DNA of 64,000 bases from Prinia subflava (Eukaryota > Chordata > Aves > Passeriformes > Cisticolidae), in NCBI RefSeq assembly GCF_021018805.1, contig NC_086250.1, positions 63,284,822-63,348,821 on the forward strand. Direction: 5' to 3'. This document shows positions 21,701 through 34,800 of this stretch, piece after piece. The stretch's first letter is position 1; each line of letters starts with the position of its first letter. Position numbers and translations under genes: made by a program. A model generated the notes under the pieces. That model saw only the letters and a list, made by a program, of their open reading frames with translations. It made no database searches and was not told where the DNA came from.

Positions 21701-24700
21701 CCATTTGATTTTCCTGTAGTCAATTGTAAATGCCCTACTTGTTGTGAACAGATTTAAAACACTGGCTGTAATTACATCACCCTGTCCTGTAGAAAAAGCC
21801 AATGTGTCCTAATCTAAACACTTCCAGCTCTCTCTGTGTATTCCCTACTTGACACTTTATCCACCTACATGACTTTGCCTCAAAATGCCTCCCTTTGACT
21901 GTCTGATCAGCAAAAGGGCTGATACTGATTTCATTCATCTTCACAAAATCAATGTTCTCATTGCATGGGCTGGTGGCCTGTGCTGTGTCACTCCAGGGCA
22001 GGCTCAAGTAGCAGGGTCCTGGTAACATCACCCTGGATGAAATTTAAAATGTACATGAATCTAGAAACATATTAAAATGTCTTTGTTTTCCATACTATGT
22101 AGTTGTAAGTACAGCTGGAAAAGGATATTTTCCTCTTTGTCTCAGTATAAATGTAAGCTAATGACAAATTTGTAACAGATTCTTAACCTGTGACAAAAAC
22201 CCTGCTGCGCATTGATGAATAAATTGATTTAATTTCCCCAAAGGGAACCATAGGCTCAACATTATCTCCTGGGGCAGCACTGCAGCAGAAGGTGATGCTG
22301 TATAGTAGTACATTTGGAATGAGATGTTTTAGCACACTGCTTTATTGCTTACTATTTGAATAATGGTTCCCACACCATGGTCCATTGCAAGGCAATCTGG
22401 AAAACTCACGAAAGGTCTGCCAGTGTTCCCCAGCCTGCTCTGCACCGGCACAGAGCTGACCTGATGAGCCTCTGCCTGCTGCCCTGTGCTTCAGTGCAGA
22501 GAGTGTCTCACCCCTTGTGCTTCCTCCTGCATGCAGTGGGATTTGCATCGGGCCTTGCTGCTGGAACGGCCCAGCTGGGAGGAGGGATGCTGGGAAGCCG
22601 CTGACACCGACAGTCCGCCTGTACCGACACACGGGGATCACTTTGGGGCTGCTTTGTCAAGTCCCTTCATTTGTCTGTCCTGTGAATTGCTATTGTTCTT
22701 CCCGTGGAGAGAAGACACATCATCAGACTTGGCAGAGCGTGGAAACCTCAGTCATACATGCTTGCTTTGGCTCTGCTCTCCAGCACGTGGAGAGGGTCAA
22801 AGTCCTGGAGTAATGGTTCAGTGAGCTGAGCTGACAGAAGGCAGGGATGCACATCCTGCTTTTTCCTGAACAAGGAGCCTGTAATAGAGTTTGCAAGTAA
22901 AACTGTGCAAAGTCCCTCCCACAGAACATTTTCCAAGATGGTAACTGGGATATCTTGAGCTTGCCTGTGTTGCAAGTTTCTGAAAGTGGTGGGATAGCCG
23001 AGCTTTGAGGAGAGATACTGTGCTAGAAGTGAACAGAGGAAGCAATGTTCTGCTTTGCACTCCAGCCAGCAATAATCTCTTTTCCTGCTGAATGTTGCAT
23101 TTTTCCATTATAAAAACATTAATCTGTAGGGTATTGGGACATGGTCAGATCCTGCCAAGAACAAATTGTTAAGTAGTTGCTGTGCTCATTGCCTCTTAAA
23201 GCTGTAACTGTTGGTTTTCATTTTGCAAAATAAGTATCATGGGGCAAAAATGTATTGGCTGTGACATTATAACTATTTCCCAGAAAGATTAATTCTAAAC
23301 TGAGAGACTTGGAAACAAATCATTCTTAGAAGGCTCTGTTTGTTTAGCAGCTGTTGTTTATATATGAAACAAAGGCTATTTGGTTAAAATTGTACACTGA
23401 TATGCCCTTATATTTCAAAACAAGGCTGGCTTCAAAGTCTCTGTTTTCAGTTGACTTTAGGTCATGGTACAATAGACGAGTTTCAAACTGATAAGGAGCT
23501 GGCCATTCTTTCACAGCCTCTCATCCTTTGAGGGGTCAGATGCAAACTTCACTGTCCAGAGGCATCACAACAGAAATTCCCCTCCTAAATTGTGCCCTCT
23601 TGTGTACTCCAAGTACATTTAGCACTCCAAATTCTTGCCTCTGTGGCTATCCAACCCCCATAAAGCACATGAGAGAAAGAAATTTTCAAATAGAAAGTTT
23701 CAGTGCACAAGCTGACCATCTCACTTAAAAGCTCTTTCTGAAGTTGCCAAAAAATGTGCAAGGGCTTCTGTCAATTGTATTTCCAGAAGATGCCTGTTTG
23801 TTCCATGGGGCAGACCTAAAGCCCATCACATGCAGAAGCCCATTCATTCAAATCAATTTGCTATTGGATCTATTACAGCATAATAGCTTTCAATAAAAAT
23901 TTATAGCAATAATGAATATGCTGAGATAATGAAATATGCAGTAAAGGCAAGAATCTGGGAAGTGCACAGTTTGCCCCAGCCCGAGGGCTTGTACAAGCTG
24001 GCACAACTCCTGCCAAGATCAGTAAGAGTTATAGTCTTCTACAGCAAGATCACTTTGTCCTTGGGTTTTATTGACAGTCATGTTTTGTTGCAACCTAAAG
24101 GAGGAAATAGTGTCAAATACTGCATCAGCTCATCAGACAGCTTGTTTTTCCTCCATATAGTTAGATATTGAAGCTGTTGCCAGTCATGGCTATGGCAGAT
24201 GTGTCATACTGATCCTATTCCCAAGTTACCACAGTTTGGGAATGTTTATGTCTGTCTTCCTTCAATGACAAATACTGCTATTGTGCTGATTATAAATTCT
24301 ACAGTAATTTCAATAGCATTTTTGCTGTAATTTATAAGCATTTGTAAGGCTAAGACAGCACAAGGGATCATAGAAAACCTAATTTTTAGGACCTGTGTCT
24401 GAAAAAGAGGAGGGTTTTAGCCTCTTCAAGACAGGAGTCCTTTGAGCCCTTTCATACTTGGCTGGATGAATTTTCCAGTAATTCTAGTGTATTAAGAAAA
24501 TTCTGAATTTAGTGACAAATGACTTAATAAATCCTTTCTTTAGGCTTTTAGTTGGTTTCCACCAGAGAGAGATATTTAATTTAATATGTCATTGACTACT
24601 CTCAGGTATGAGGCTACATCCACAAATCTTTTTGGACTGTCACCTCTTGGCTGGTTATTAAATTAGTGCTGTCTACAAATTTATTTGGTCATAAATTATT

Positions 24701-25386
24701 TGGTAATTATTGAGAAGTTCTTTTCACCCTATGTGTCAGATTGGGAAGTAAAATAAAAATGAATGATTTTTTAAATGGTAATTTAAAAATGCTTGGGAAT
24801 AAGTGGAATATAAGAGAAATTACTACGTTAAATACCTGAATTTTGCTTTCAGTATAAATGTCAAAGAAAATAAGGTCTCTGGACTGGACACAAAACTTTT
24901 TATTTATATAAATCACATTCTTAAGAACTGTTACATTTGGTTCAAAATAACCTGATGAGAAATTTTGTATCTAATCAACTTAATTAATTGCTACAGCAGT
25001 CCTCTTTCTTTTATTCTGAAACTGGAAATGAACAAGAGGCTAAATGCCCTCAAATTATGTTTGGCTCCAGAAACCTTCTTCATCTTCCAATGTTTACAAG
25101 CAACTAGCAGCACAGCCATGGGGATGTTGTCTTTGGCCCAGCAAACAGGGATGGTATTTCAGGTTTTCTTTCTTAGACACACTGTGAGTGCCATTGGACA
25201 CTGGGCACACTGAGGCTCTGTAGCTTGGCTGACCACGTCTTTGTGTTGGGAGCTGAGAGTCTGAGTGGACAGAAGGATTTTGAAGCTGGAGACAGAAGGA
25301 CTTTGGAGTATGGACTCTTATGTGTGGAGCTCACAGCAGCACATGATGCTAAGATGGAGCTCACCTACTCCACTGCAGAGCAGGTC
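18721..25386. other. Unique DNA, no supportable gene
   Basis: No recognisable gene or repeat. A locally more GC-rich patch with several CpGs lies at about 22.40-22.65 kb, but its frames match no family I know and splice signals are unremarkable. Confidence 0.5.
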
Positions 25387-25450
25387 AGAATATCCTGAGC
25401 TGGAGGGGATCTACAGGGACCATCGAGTCCAGCTCAAGTCCAACTCCTGC
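25387..25450 (-). mobile_element. CR1 fragment, antisense
   Basis: GAATATCCTGAGCTGGAGGGG, then CTACAGGGACCATCGAGTCC and CAACTCCTGC, is the reverse complement of a common avian CR1 3' end (…CCAACTCAGGATATTC). The terminal octamers are lost. It is a short, old scrap. Confidence 0.75.
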
Positions 25451-25741
25451 TGCTCTGCAGGCTCTGCTGCCTTTACACTCCACTTGTGTTTGTCTCCTGA
25501 GGAAGCTATCAACTCCCAGTAACCAACCATCCTTTAATATGAAATACAAGTCATCCAGCTTTCATTATTTTTATGATTTTATGCGCCATTTTTAGTGTTG
25601 CTTGTCAAGAATCATTTACATTTACATCATTTTACATGATGGCATCCAGGAAAGAATGGGGGAACATTAAGTGACAAGTATCACAAGCATGGCAAAGCAT
25701 AAACCCATTGATTTAAAACTGTTGATTTTAAAACAATGTAC

Positions 25742-25985
25742 TGTCCTTGTTCCAGCCAGGACAGGATAACTTCTGCAGTAGCCAGAAGGGGTCACAGCTA
25801 GGAGCTGGAGGTTATTCTACACCACCTCATCTTTTCTGGGGCTGGGAGCAAGGTAGTCTTTTCTAGAAGGAAGGGATCTCTTCCTGTTGAGTAAAAGTGG
25901 CTGAGGAAACCCTTGGGTGACACCAGTTCTGAGCATTGCTCACCTCTCTCTTGTACATTTGAAACTTGAGAGGTGGTGATCACAG
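25742..25985 (+). mobile_element. Decayed avian LTR remnant
   Basis: It starts TGTCCTTGTTCCAGCCAGGA and continues with AGCCAGAAGGGG, a GGTTATTCT..CACCTC segment and TTTTCTGGGGCTGGGAGC. This pattern is common in bird ERV LTRs opening TGTCCTGGTT. Most CpGs expected in such LTRs appear mutated to TG or CA. The right end is indistinct and I see no target duplication, so it is an old solo or truncated LTR. Family is not assigned. Confidence 0.65.
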
Positions 25986-26812
25986 AGATGATTTTCAGTG
26001 TGTGATTTTTATTTATTTGGACCTCGTATTCAATCTTAAATTTTCATTTTCATCAGACAGAATATTGCTATTGAAATGTGTATATATTTTTTAGTCTGAA
26101 AAGCTGATTTCAACCCTTCTGTTTTGCAGTTCCATGATGTTTGAAGGGTTGTGTGCAAAGAGGGTTAAGTTTACCTTGATTTAGAGTAGAATTATGTCAG
26201 TCACAGAGTGGGGTCAGGTTTTAAAGTACACACAGATGCATGCTTTTGCTGATAGGATCTGTCAGACCATACAAATGAACATAAATAAACCTATTCCTGC
26301 TTGTTAGACATGGCAGTAGTGGATAAGACCTGGGGCTTAATGAAGAGAAGGCACAAGCTTCTCCTGTTAGCCTGTGTGGAAATGGAAGAAGATAACCTGG
26401 AGATTTAGCTGTACTCTTAGTTAATCCATGTGAAGTTCAGCTCAGTTTCACTAGAGGTTGGCTACAGATTCTGTGCTCTCTCCTTGCCCAATTCATCATC
26501 ACAGTATGACAGTTCCTGCAGTCAGGATATTGTCATTTACTTGCAGCCAGGTTAATTTTTAGCCTGATCAGTCTGGTCTTACAGACACATTGACAGTTCT
26601 CTGTTCATAGTTTGTCTATTCTTCCCCTTCACCAAGTTTAAGGCAAACAACCAAACCAATCAAAATAATTAAAAAAAAAAGAAATATTCAATGCTATTCA
26701 ACATTATTCAACATTAATATTAACCATTCAAAATTTGGGTATAGTGGGATAACCCTTAGCATAAGGTTCTTGGCCATTGTATGACTTTGATTTGAATTTT
26801 TTCCCATTGTTA

Positions 26813-26945
26813 ATGCCAGGCTGGATGGGGTCTGAGCAACCTGGTCTGGTGGAAGATGTCCCTGGCCATGGCAGTAGGGATTGAAACTAAACTGCCTTTA
26901 AGCTCCCTTCCAACCCAAACCATTCTGAGATTCTGAGATTCTGTG
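26813..26945 (+). mobile_element. CR1 LINE, short 3' end
   Basis: It begins at ATGCCAGGCTGGATGGGG, passes through CAACCTGGTCTGGTGGAAG and CCTTCCAACCCAAACCATTC, and ends in decayed octamers (TGAGATTCTGAGATTCTG). Only about 130 bp of 3' UTR were inserted, a typical severe 5' truncation. Confidence 0.93.
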
Positions 26946-29900
26946 TCCTGAAAACCTGGAAATTTGCATGTGGAACACTGTGGTACAGCTCAATAGGGAT
27001 GTGTCATCGAGCCAAATCAGTCAGTAATTCTCAGCATTTATCACTTAATGATGTCTGTTACTGCTAAGACTTTGTTCTGCTTTTGCTCTGATCTTTGTTA
27101 GCCCTTTATGTTACTCAAAAATGTTATATTTGTGGGTTTTCAGGTTAGTAGGGACAGACCAGGCTTAAGGCTGTGGGAAGGTGTTGACTGGCAGGATAAA
27201 CCTCACAGCTGCAGGTGACACTGTGCTCTCTGCTGCAGTTCCATTGCCAGTGGGCCCTGCCAAACTGGGCAGTGGCAAGTAGGGTCAGATTCTGGTGAAG
27301 CTGAAGCATCCCCTTAACTTAATGAGAAAGGCACCACCCTTCTAAAAGATTTTTAATCTCCAGGAGGCTCAGAATATGACCAAAAGGCCAGATCAGATCT
27401 TAGAACTTAAATAAATTAATCTTGAATTTCTTACCACCAGGTTTTTGTACCTTAAAGTCAGGGGTTTCCCAGTGGAGATACTCAGCTGTTAAATGCTTCT
27501 TAGGTGAGTGAGCAGGAAGGCTCAATCTGCATTTGTGTTTTATATTTGGAGTCACAATTCTGATGTACTTTCTCATTCCTTCAGGACTGAGACACTTCCT
27601 GCAAGAACTTTTAGATGAAATCCTCAGACTTTGGTAAACAAACAAACAGTGCTGATGTTTGCATCCTTCAATCTCATTCCACCACACTCAGTTTTCTCTG
27701 AAGTCCATGCCCTCAAAGAATACTGCTAAATGTCACCATCCTGCTGCACAGGCCTAAAAATGCATATCTGACATTGAAACTCATTGTTTTATTCTGATCC
27801 TCCCACTTTAATCTGCAAAATTCTTATTATACTAACATATTAGCTAAGAAAGTGGCATAAATACTGGCATATTTAGCTAAGAAAGTGATAAAGCCTCTTC
27901 CATGGATGTCACTACTTGAGCACAGTACTGAAACCTGCTTAAGAGAAATACTAAGTGATCTGGACCATAAACTGGTATCTTGTATTTCATTGTTTTTCCC
28001 TTTTCTGCTCTACTCTTTTCCTGATGAGCTGCTGATAAAGTAAATTTGTCACAGGTTTATGAGACTACTGTTTTACCATGGAAGTAAAAAAAAAGAAATA
28101 TCCTTAGGTACCAAAACCACTATTGCCTCCAGAAGTTTCATCTTGACTAGGATTGTCCTCTTGGAAAAATTCAGGAAAATATTCACCACAGATGTTGCAC
28201 ACTGCTTTAAATGGAAGTATTTTTTAATTATACAGTTTAATGTTACTTTCAAAAATCTTTCCTCCGTGCTTCTCTTTTGCTAGACCTTAGAAGGCTGTGG
28301 TTCCACCCAACTTCTCTGGAGGGGAAGGTGGCAAGACTTGTGAATTCAACTCTCTCTCTTCTCTAGGACATTAATTTTTTTTCAGCTTTTCTTTAAGACT
28401 TCCACAGCTTGAAATGACTCCTGTTCAGCACAAAAATCCATGTGAGAGAAAAGGAAGACAGACAAACATCACTTTTGCTGCTTGCTATTTGGATAATTTT
28501 TTGTGTAGGTATAACCTGGCCAAACCAAATCAATTCCAAGGCCCCTTAACTGAAGAATGTCCTGAATTTCAGCATTTCCAGGGAGTGAATTCTGCACAAC
28601 ATAAGAAATGTGCAGCTCTGAGCTGGTGTCCATGGCTCATGTAGGGTGTTCTGCTTTGGCTGTGATCAGCAGAACAGCTCCCAGCACCCAGTGTCCTGCC
28701 TTCACCTCTTGTTTGATCCCATCCCATTCACCTCCTAAAATTCTCTGCTACCCTGAACTTTACCTCCTGCTTCTATCTCTCTCCTTTTAAGCCAGCTGTG
28801 AGTTTCTCAGCTGACTGAACTCTCCCTGGGAGATAACTGTACATTGGTTTTCATGATCAGCAAGGTCTCTCATCAACCAGCTTGTCTTACCAGAAGAAAA
28901 TCTGCAAAATATTCACAGTAGCTTTAGCTCAAACCACAGACTGGGCTTGAGGATAAAACAAACCAAACCAAAACAAAACATAATGAAAAGAGAGAAATTT
29001 CCTCTGTCTCTGGACTGTGAGTGATGCCAGCCAGCTCTGCTGAATGAAAGCATGGCTTCAGAGCTTCCAGCAGTGATGAGCATTTCTGCCTTTACAAATG
29101 CAACCATGAAATTCTTCACATGCAGAGTCAAATGTGTCTGTCCTCTCACAACCTGAGTTGGCCTTGTCAGCTGGCATCCTTTTGTGCAGGCCTGAGGAAG
29201 CAGAGTGTTTCTCTGAATCTCAACTGATAATTTTCTGCGGCTATTTTTAGAGACCTGAGGGTGGACTTTTGTTTTTTTCCATTTCTTTCGTAAATGAAAT
29301 TTCAGAGTGCCTCACTGAGTTTTGACTGCTTGTTTTATTCCTTGTGTCTCTTCAGTTATCATTACTCCAGGATGATTCACACTGCTTTCTGAATGCATAT
29401 GTTTGGATGCCTATTGTGGGGAGCTTAGCAACTGCACCACGCTGAAGCCCAGGCAGGCTGAGCACGGCTGATGCTTAACCTTTCCTTCTCTTTACAGGAA
29501 AAAGGTCTCTGCTGTGAGCTCATGACTGAGCAATGTTCTGAAATGTTTGATTATCCTGCTCTGTACCTCTGCCTTCTTCCTCCCACAGTCTTCTCCTTTC
29601 CTGGCCACAGTGATATTTTTGCTCTGTTTCCTGTTATCCTTCAAATGAGTTTTTGCAGCACTTGTACATCGAGACAGCACAGGTACATAACAGAACCCTA
29701 ACTCTTGGGCACTAGTTCTTCATTTTAATTATGTAACAAGAAATCACAGGCCAGACCTCCCTCTGTCACACCTCAAATGACTCCATTATTTTTTATTGAA
29801 TTTTCAATGAGTAAACTGAATGGACAGTCTTCAAAACTCAGGACTTCAATCCCAAGCCTTGTCTACAAGTCACTTTGACAGAGTCTTGGCCTAGATTCAA

Positions 29901-31837
29901 TTCATTCTAGTAGACTTCAGTCATATCTTTTATTCATAAAATTAGTTTCTGGTTTTCTTTTTAAACCTGCAGGCTAAAATAATTACAGACAGAATATTTT
30001 AGTTCTGGTGACTGACTGATGATTTCTAGAAAAATTAAAAAAAAGGAAAGAAAGGAAATGCAGCTTTTTAAAACTATGTCTGCCATCAGTATACGTTTGA
30101 CAGCCTGCTCAAAAGTAAATAGAAACACAGAATGGAAAAATGCTTGCTAGATTTTAAGCACAAGCAAAATCATAGACTAACAAACTGCAAAAAGCTTCTT
30201 GTTTTTAAGAAAAAATGGTCTTTTAGAGAACAAGTTTCTACCACAGTTTATGCAGAGATAGAATAAAAGCTGTGTAATGGACCAAATGGAGAAGGTAGGC
30301 TCTGGTAAAGGGGCATCAATGATAGCAGAGGCCCCAAGTTGCATGGAAAATATGAGTATGTGCTTCAAGGAAAGCTTCACATGCTGTGTGCTTAGAAATT
30401 GAATTTACAACATGTGTTCTTCAAGTAATTCCATTCAGACATTTTCTATAGCAAAGCCTGGAGACTTTTAGGACAGCATCCTCTTTCAGCCATGGAGGTG
30501 CTGGTGCTGGACCTGCCTTGGTGTCTGCTTGGCTGATGCCAGAGCTCCTCATTCACACCATGCAGAAAGCTGCTGCATTTTGTTAATCTTCCCATCTTAA
30601 TCTTTCTTTATCTATCCACCTTTATCGTCTACTTTAGATTATTTTACTGGGTTGTATTATCAGTGCAGGTTAGGTTTATCCTCTTTGCCCTCAGCAGCTT
30701 GGTGGGGTGTCAAACACACGACAGTGATAACAAGCCCACCCTGATGGAGTTCAGGGCTTGCTGCAGGCCAGGCTCCACCAGCCTGCACGGGGCAGTCCCA
30801 GTCCTTCAACCACTTTGGAGAGCCTGGATCCCAAAAATAAAAGCCTTCCTTTCAAACCTTTTGCTTTCCTGACCTGTTAGTGTACAAATTCCAGGCTTCA
30901 CATCTGCTGGCCCAAGGGTCAGCACTGGTTCTGGGAGATTTGTGTCTCTTAACCTGTCCCTCAAAGCACCCAACTCAGCAGGCACAAATTCCCCACGTGG
31001 AAGCTCTTTCACCTTGCTCAAAGCACAAATGGAAAAACTTGTGGAAAGGTAAAGGAGGGTAATGGCTTTTGTAAGATGTTAGCTGGGTAAGAACCAATAT
31101 CAGCATCAAACTTACTGAATTATGTGCAAAAATCTCTTCATTTATAAAAGGCAAAGGGGTCTTCATAGCTTCCTGTAAACACACGAGAGTAAATATAAAA
31201 TTAGACACCAGATGTTAAAAAAAAAAAAGTGTCTATGATGAAATACATACAATTGATAATGGTTTCCAAGAAATATATTTTCATTTATTTTCTGAACAGA
31301 CCACTGTGAATGACAGCAACTAAAATTTAAGCAGTAAAATCAGCAATGGCACATTAAGAATATTCTGTAGACTTGTCTTCTGTTTCAAAATGGAATTGCT
31401 GATATTTTTTCTGATGAAAGTAGAAATCACAGACCTGCTGTTCCTGCTCTTAATTGCAGCCTGAAGTAAGGCAGTGTTCTGAGCTAAATTTTTCTGATGA
31501 AGGTGAATCCTTGCAATTAACAGTGTTAAATTCCCTTTTTTAATGAATCTAGCAAAATGAATCTGCCATTTTGCATATGGTAGCACATGTGATTTTTCAG
31601 CATGAGTGCTGCTCTCACGTACCTTAGTATAGTTAATTCAACTCTTAGTATAGTAAACCCAAATGCCAAAAACATGAAATTGGCTGGATTAAAATAGTGA
31701 GACTTTTACACATAAAACTTCTGTTTTGTTTTTTCTTCTCCTCATTTTAAGATTTCTGATCTTGATCTCTGTAGAAAATAAAGACCAAACTTTAATGAAA
31801 TATGAGTATGTCTTCTAATTAGTGCTTGATGGGCAAT

Positions 31838-31887
31838 GGGTTTTGGTTTTGGCTTTAGGGGTTTTGGTTTTGGCTTTTGGGGTTTTT
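31838..31887. repeat. G-rich 21-bp minisatellite
   Basis: About 2.3 copies of a 21-bp unit GGGGTTTTGGTTTTGGCTTT. The regular G runs separated by TTTT could form a G-quadruplex on the plus strand. On the minus strand it would translate as Lys-Pro repeats, which I regard as incidental. Confidence 0.85.
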
Positions 31888-34800
31888 CAGCTTCTGAATG
31901 AAGCAGACAGGCTGTAAGCTCCACTCCCTAGTCCAGGTGTCTTTATGGCTGAGTTACCAACTGCACAGGAATGAACTTTTGCCTCTCTGCTTGCTTTCTC
32001 CCTCATTCTTCTTTTCCACTCTCACTTGTTTTGTTCTATCCCTAATCACATGTTTCTGCATACTATTCTTTCCACATGTATTGGTGTCACAAGATCATTT
32101 GGTTCAAGGTCATGAGACTTCAAGTTCAGCTTTTTTTCCTATTTTAATGGGCCTCTTAGAATTCATCTTGTTAAATTGAACTCTGTTGAGTAAAACAGAA
32201 GGGTTCAGTATTGGTCAGACCTCCAATCTCAAGTGAAGCTGTTGATGAAATGCAGCATTAAACAACAACTGCTCCAGTGAGGCCCTAGAACTCCAGTGCT
32301 TGCAACCCCACACAGCTCCATCCCAGCAGGGCTTGAGACCCCTTTCTTCTCCTGATCTGAGCCACTGATCTGAGTGGAGCTGTTGTTTGAATTAGAGAGG
32401 ATGGAGCAGAAGGCTTGTGCTTTCAGCACTGTGTTAACCAAACTGACAGCTGAACTGGTTCTTGTGCTGGACTGTGGCAACTAAGCCTCATGTGCTACAT
32501 TTATTTATGTCCTGGAATGAGAAGATGGACCATTATCATGGTGAGAATGCCACAACACTTTTGTTGTTTTGGGTAATATTTGTTATTTATTAACTCATGT
32601 AATAGCCTTGTAAGGAGGAGTTAGCCAATACAACTGAAAATAGCAGGAATTTTAGCACTCAGGGTCTGTCTGTGTCAGACAGGGATTCCTGAGAATGTCC
32701 CCACACTTCCTGAGTCTCCATTGGCTCTGGAGTTAGGTGTCAGCCTTGTCAGTCCCCCTGGCCCTGCTGCCAGCTCCAGAGCACCTCCTCTCCAAGGGAC
32801 TGAGCTGCTGCTGTGGCTTCTGGGCTGTGTGGGCTATCCCAGGCTTCCCAAATGGAGCAACTTATTTAAAACTCTAATGGAATTCCAAAGCTTGAGTTGG
32901 TGGTTTTAGTCAGGATTTTTTTAATTAGCAAAAGAACAATACCTCTCCTTTCTTCTATAAATCCATTTGTGCAGCTCTGTTTCTGTTAGTGGATCTAAGC
33001 TGCTCTGTGTTACTCAAAGGCTTGTTCAGGGCTTGAAAGGAAGTGGGATGTTTGCAAAACAGTGCCTCCACCTGGGTTTGAAATTACATCTTTCAATCTT
33101 TTAACTAATTTTCTGATTTTGCCTTTTGATTTTTAGCACTACTATTTTCAAAATGTGTTAATAAACTATCCTGCAGCAGGCTATAAAAAGTTTAATAATA
33201 GAAATATAGATGCATTTGACTCTACTGAAAAGATGCTTCAGGAATTCTGTTGGCAAATCAGATTACCTTTAACCTGTCAGTATAAATCATGACACACCTT
33301 TTGATGCTGTAGAGTAAATAACTGTATTCATAAAATGTTACAGGGGGTGTTAAAAACTGCACCAAACACAACAACAGCCCTTGCCCTTCATACAGTGCTA
33401 CATGAGACCCTGGTGGTGGATGGCCCAGGTCATGAACCCCATTGCTCAGAAAGAAGCTATTGATTAGATTTCACTGTTTAGTACTGAAGGGCTGTGACAT
33501 TAACTCAAGATTCCTTGTATGGCATTTGCTAAGTGCCTCTGTTTAGAGTTCAGGACCACACACGGTTTGGTCGTCTGGGATTTTTTAAATTGAGATCACT
33601 GCTAATAAAACCCAATATTTGTCCTTGCTACAATTTATTACCTTATCTTTCCTTCATTTTGTTCTCTTATCTTGTATATTTGAGTTCCACACTTCCAATA
33701 CTTAAAAGTTTAGCCTTCAGTGTGAACAGTTCTGTTTATCTTCATAATAGAATTAGTAACCAGATACATCAACAAGATAAACTTGTCTCACAGGAGGAAA
33801 AATCTCCCACTTTCTTAACCATCCAGGGAAGCAGTCGCTGGATCCTGCATATATTCTGGAAGAGATCTTATCCCAAAATGTTTTTGTACTACCCTGATGC
33901 TCCAAGAGCTCATTCAGAGCAAACATGTCATCCAGGAAACAACAGGAGAGCGCTGTATTCTTGCCAAGCCTCAAATATTTGCTCTGAGACAGCCTCATCA
34001 GCTGCTTGTGCAGGCTGCAGAGGGGCCAGGCACCAAACGCTGCCTTCAGGCTTGGCAATGGATTAGGGGACTGTCATGCATTTCTCAGACATGGCCACAA
34101 ATATTTATTTTCTTGCTGAGGCGGTAGCTTGAGTGTAAATTCATTCTGAATTCTTTAAAACTTTTTTTTTTTTTTTAACCTTTAGTGGTTAGATGATTTT
34201 CAAGGAAATAGAAAAAAAAAAAGGGGGCATGAAATGTCCCAGAGTTGAGCAAGTACAATAAATCTGGTGGAGTAAAGATTGCTACCCCAAGACAATACAG
34301 CTGCTCCACAACCCCTGTGTGGGACAGGAGATACTGGGCACAAATCTCCCTGAAAGGAAGGTGGAAATCTCTCCTCTAGCATGGCATCAATCCTCCAGAC
34401 CACCCCAGGAGAAGCCACGGAAGGGCTCCTCACTCATGGCATGTGTGGCAAGTGTTGAGGTCAGCTCGTGGTAAGAATGTCCCAGCTCTGAGCTAAGGAA
34501 TTCCTATGTGGGAGTGGTGTTTTTGTTAACATCAGCACAGCAAGTACAAACACAGGTTTCACGGAAATTTGATGATCCTGATAAAATTATTCACTCCAGA
34601 AGATAAACAGCAGCACATTTGGGTTCATTTAATCCACCATTTTCTTTTCTTTTGACTATAAAAAATGTGACAGCCTAACAACGCATTTTGATCAAAAAGT
34701 GGAAAATTTTGATTAGAAAATGCCACACAGTACTCTGGGAGGTAGAGGCAGCTCATGACCATGCCTTCTCTAAGGGATGAAACCCTCCCCACCATGGCTG

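Noticed and set aside
22342..22824. GC-rich overlapping frames suggesting an exon
   Set aside because: Frames are open on both strands because of composition; no family match and no strong acceptor-donor pair.
30710..30900. Possible LTR-like segment with AATAAAAG near 30837
   Set aside because: No boundary or duplication could be defined and the hexamer alone is weak.
33533..34066. 177-codon plus-strand frame
   Set aside because: No domain, no start context of note and no splice flanks; length alone is within chance for this much DNA.
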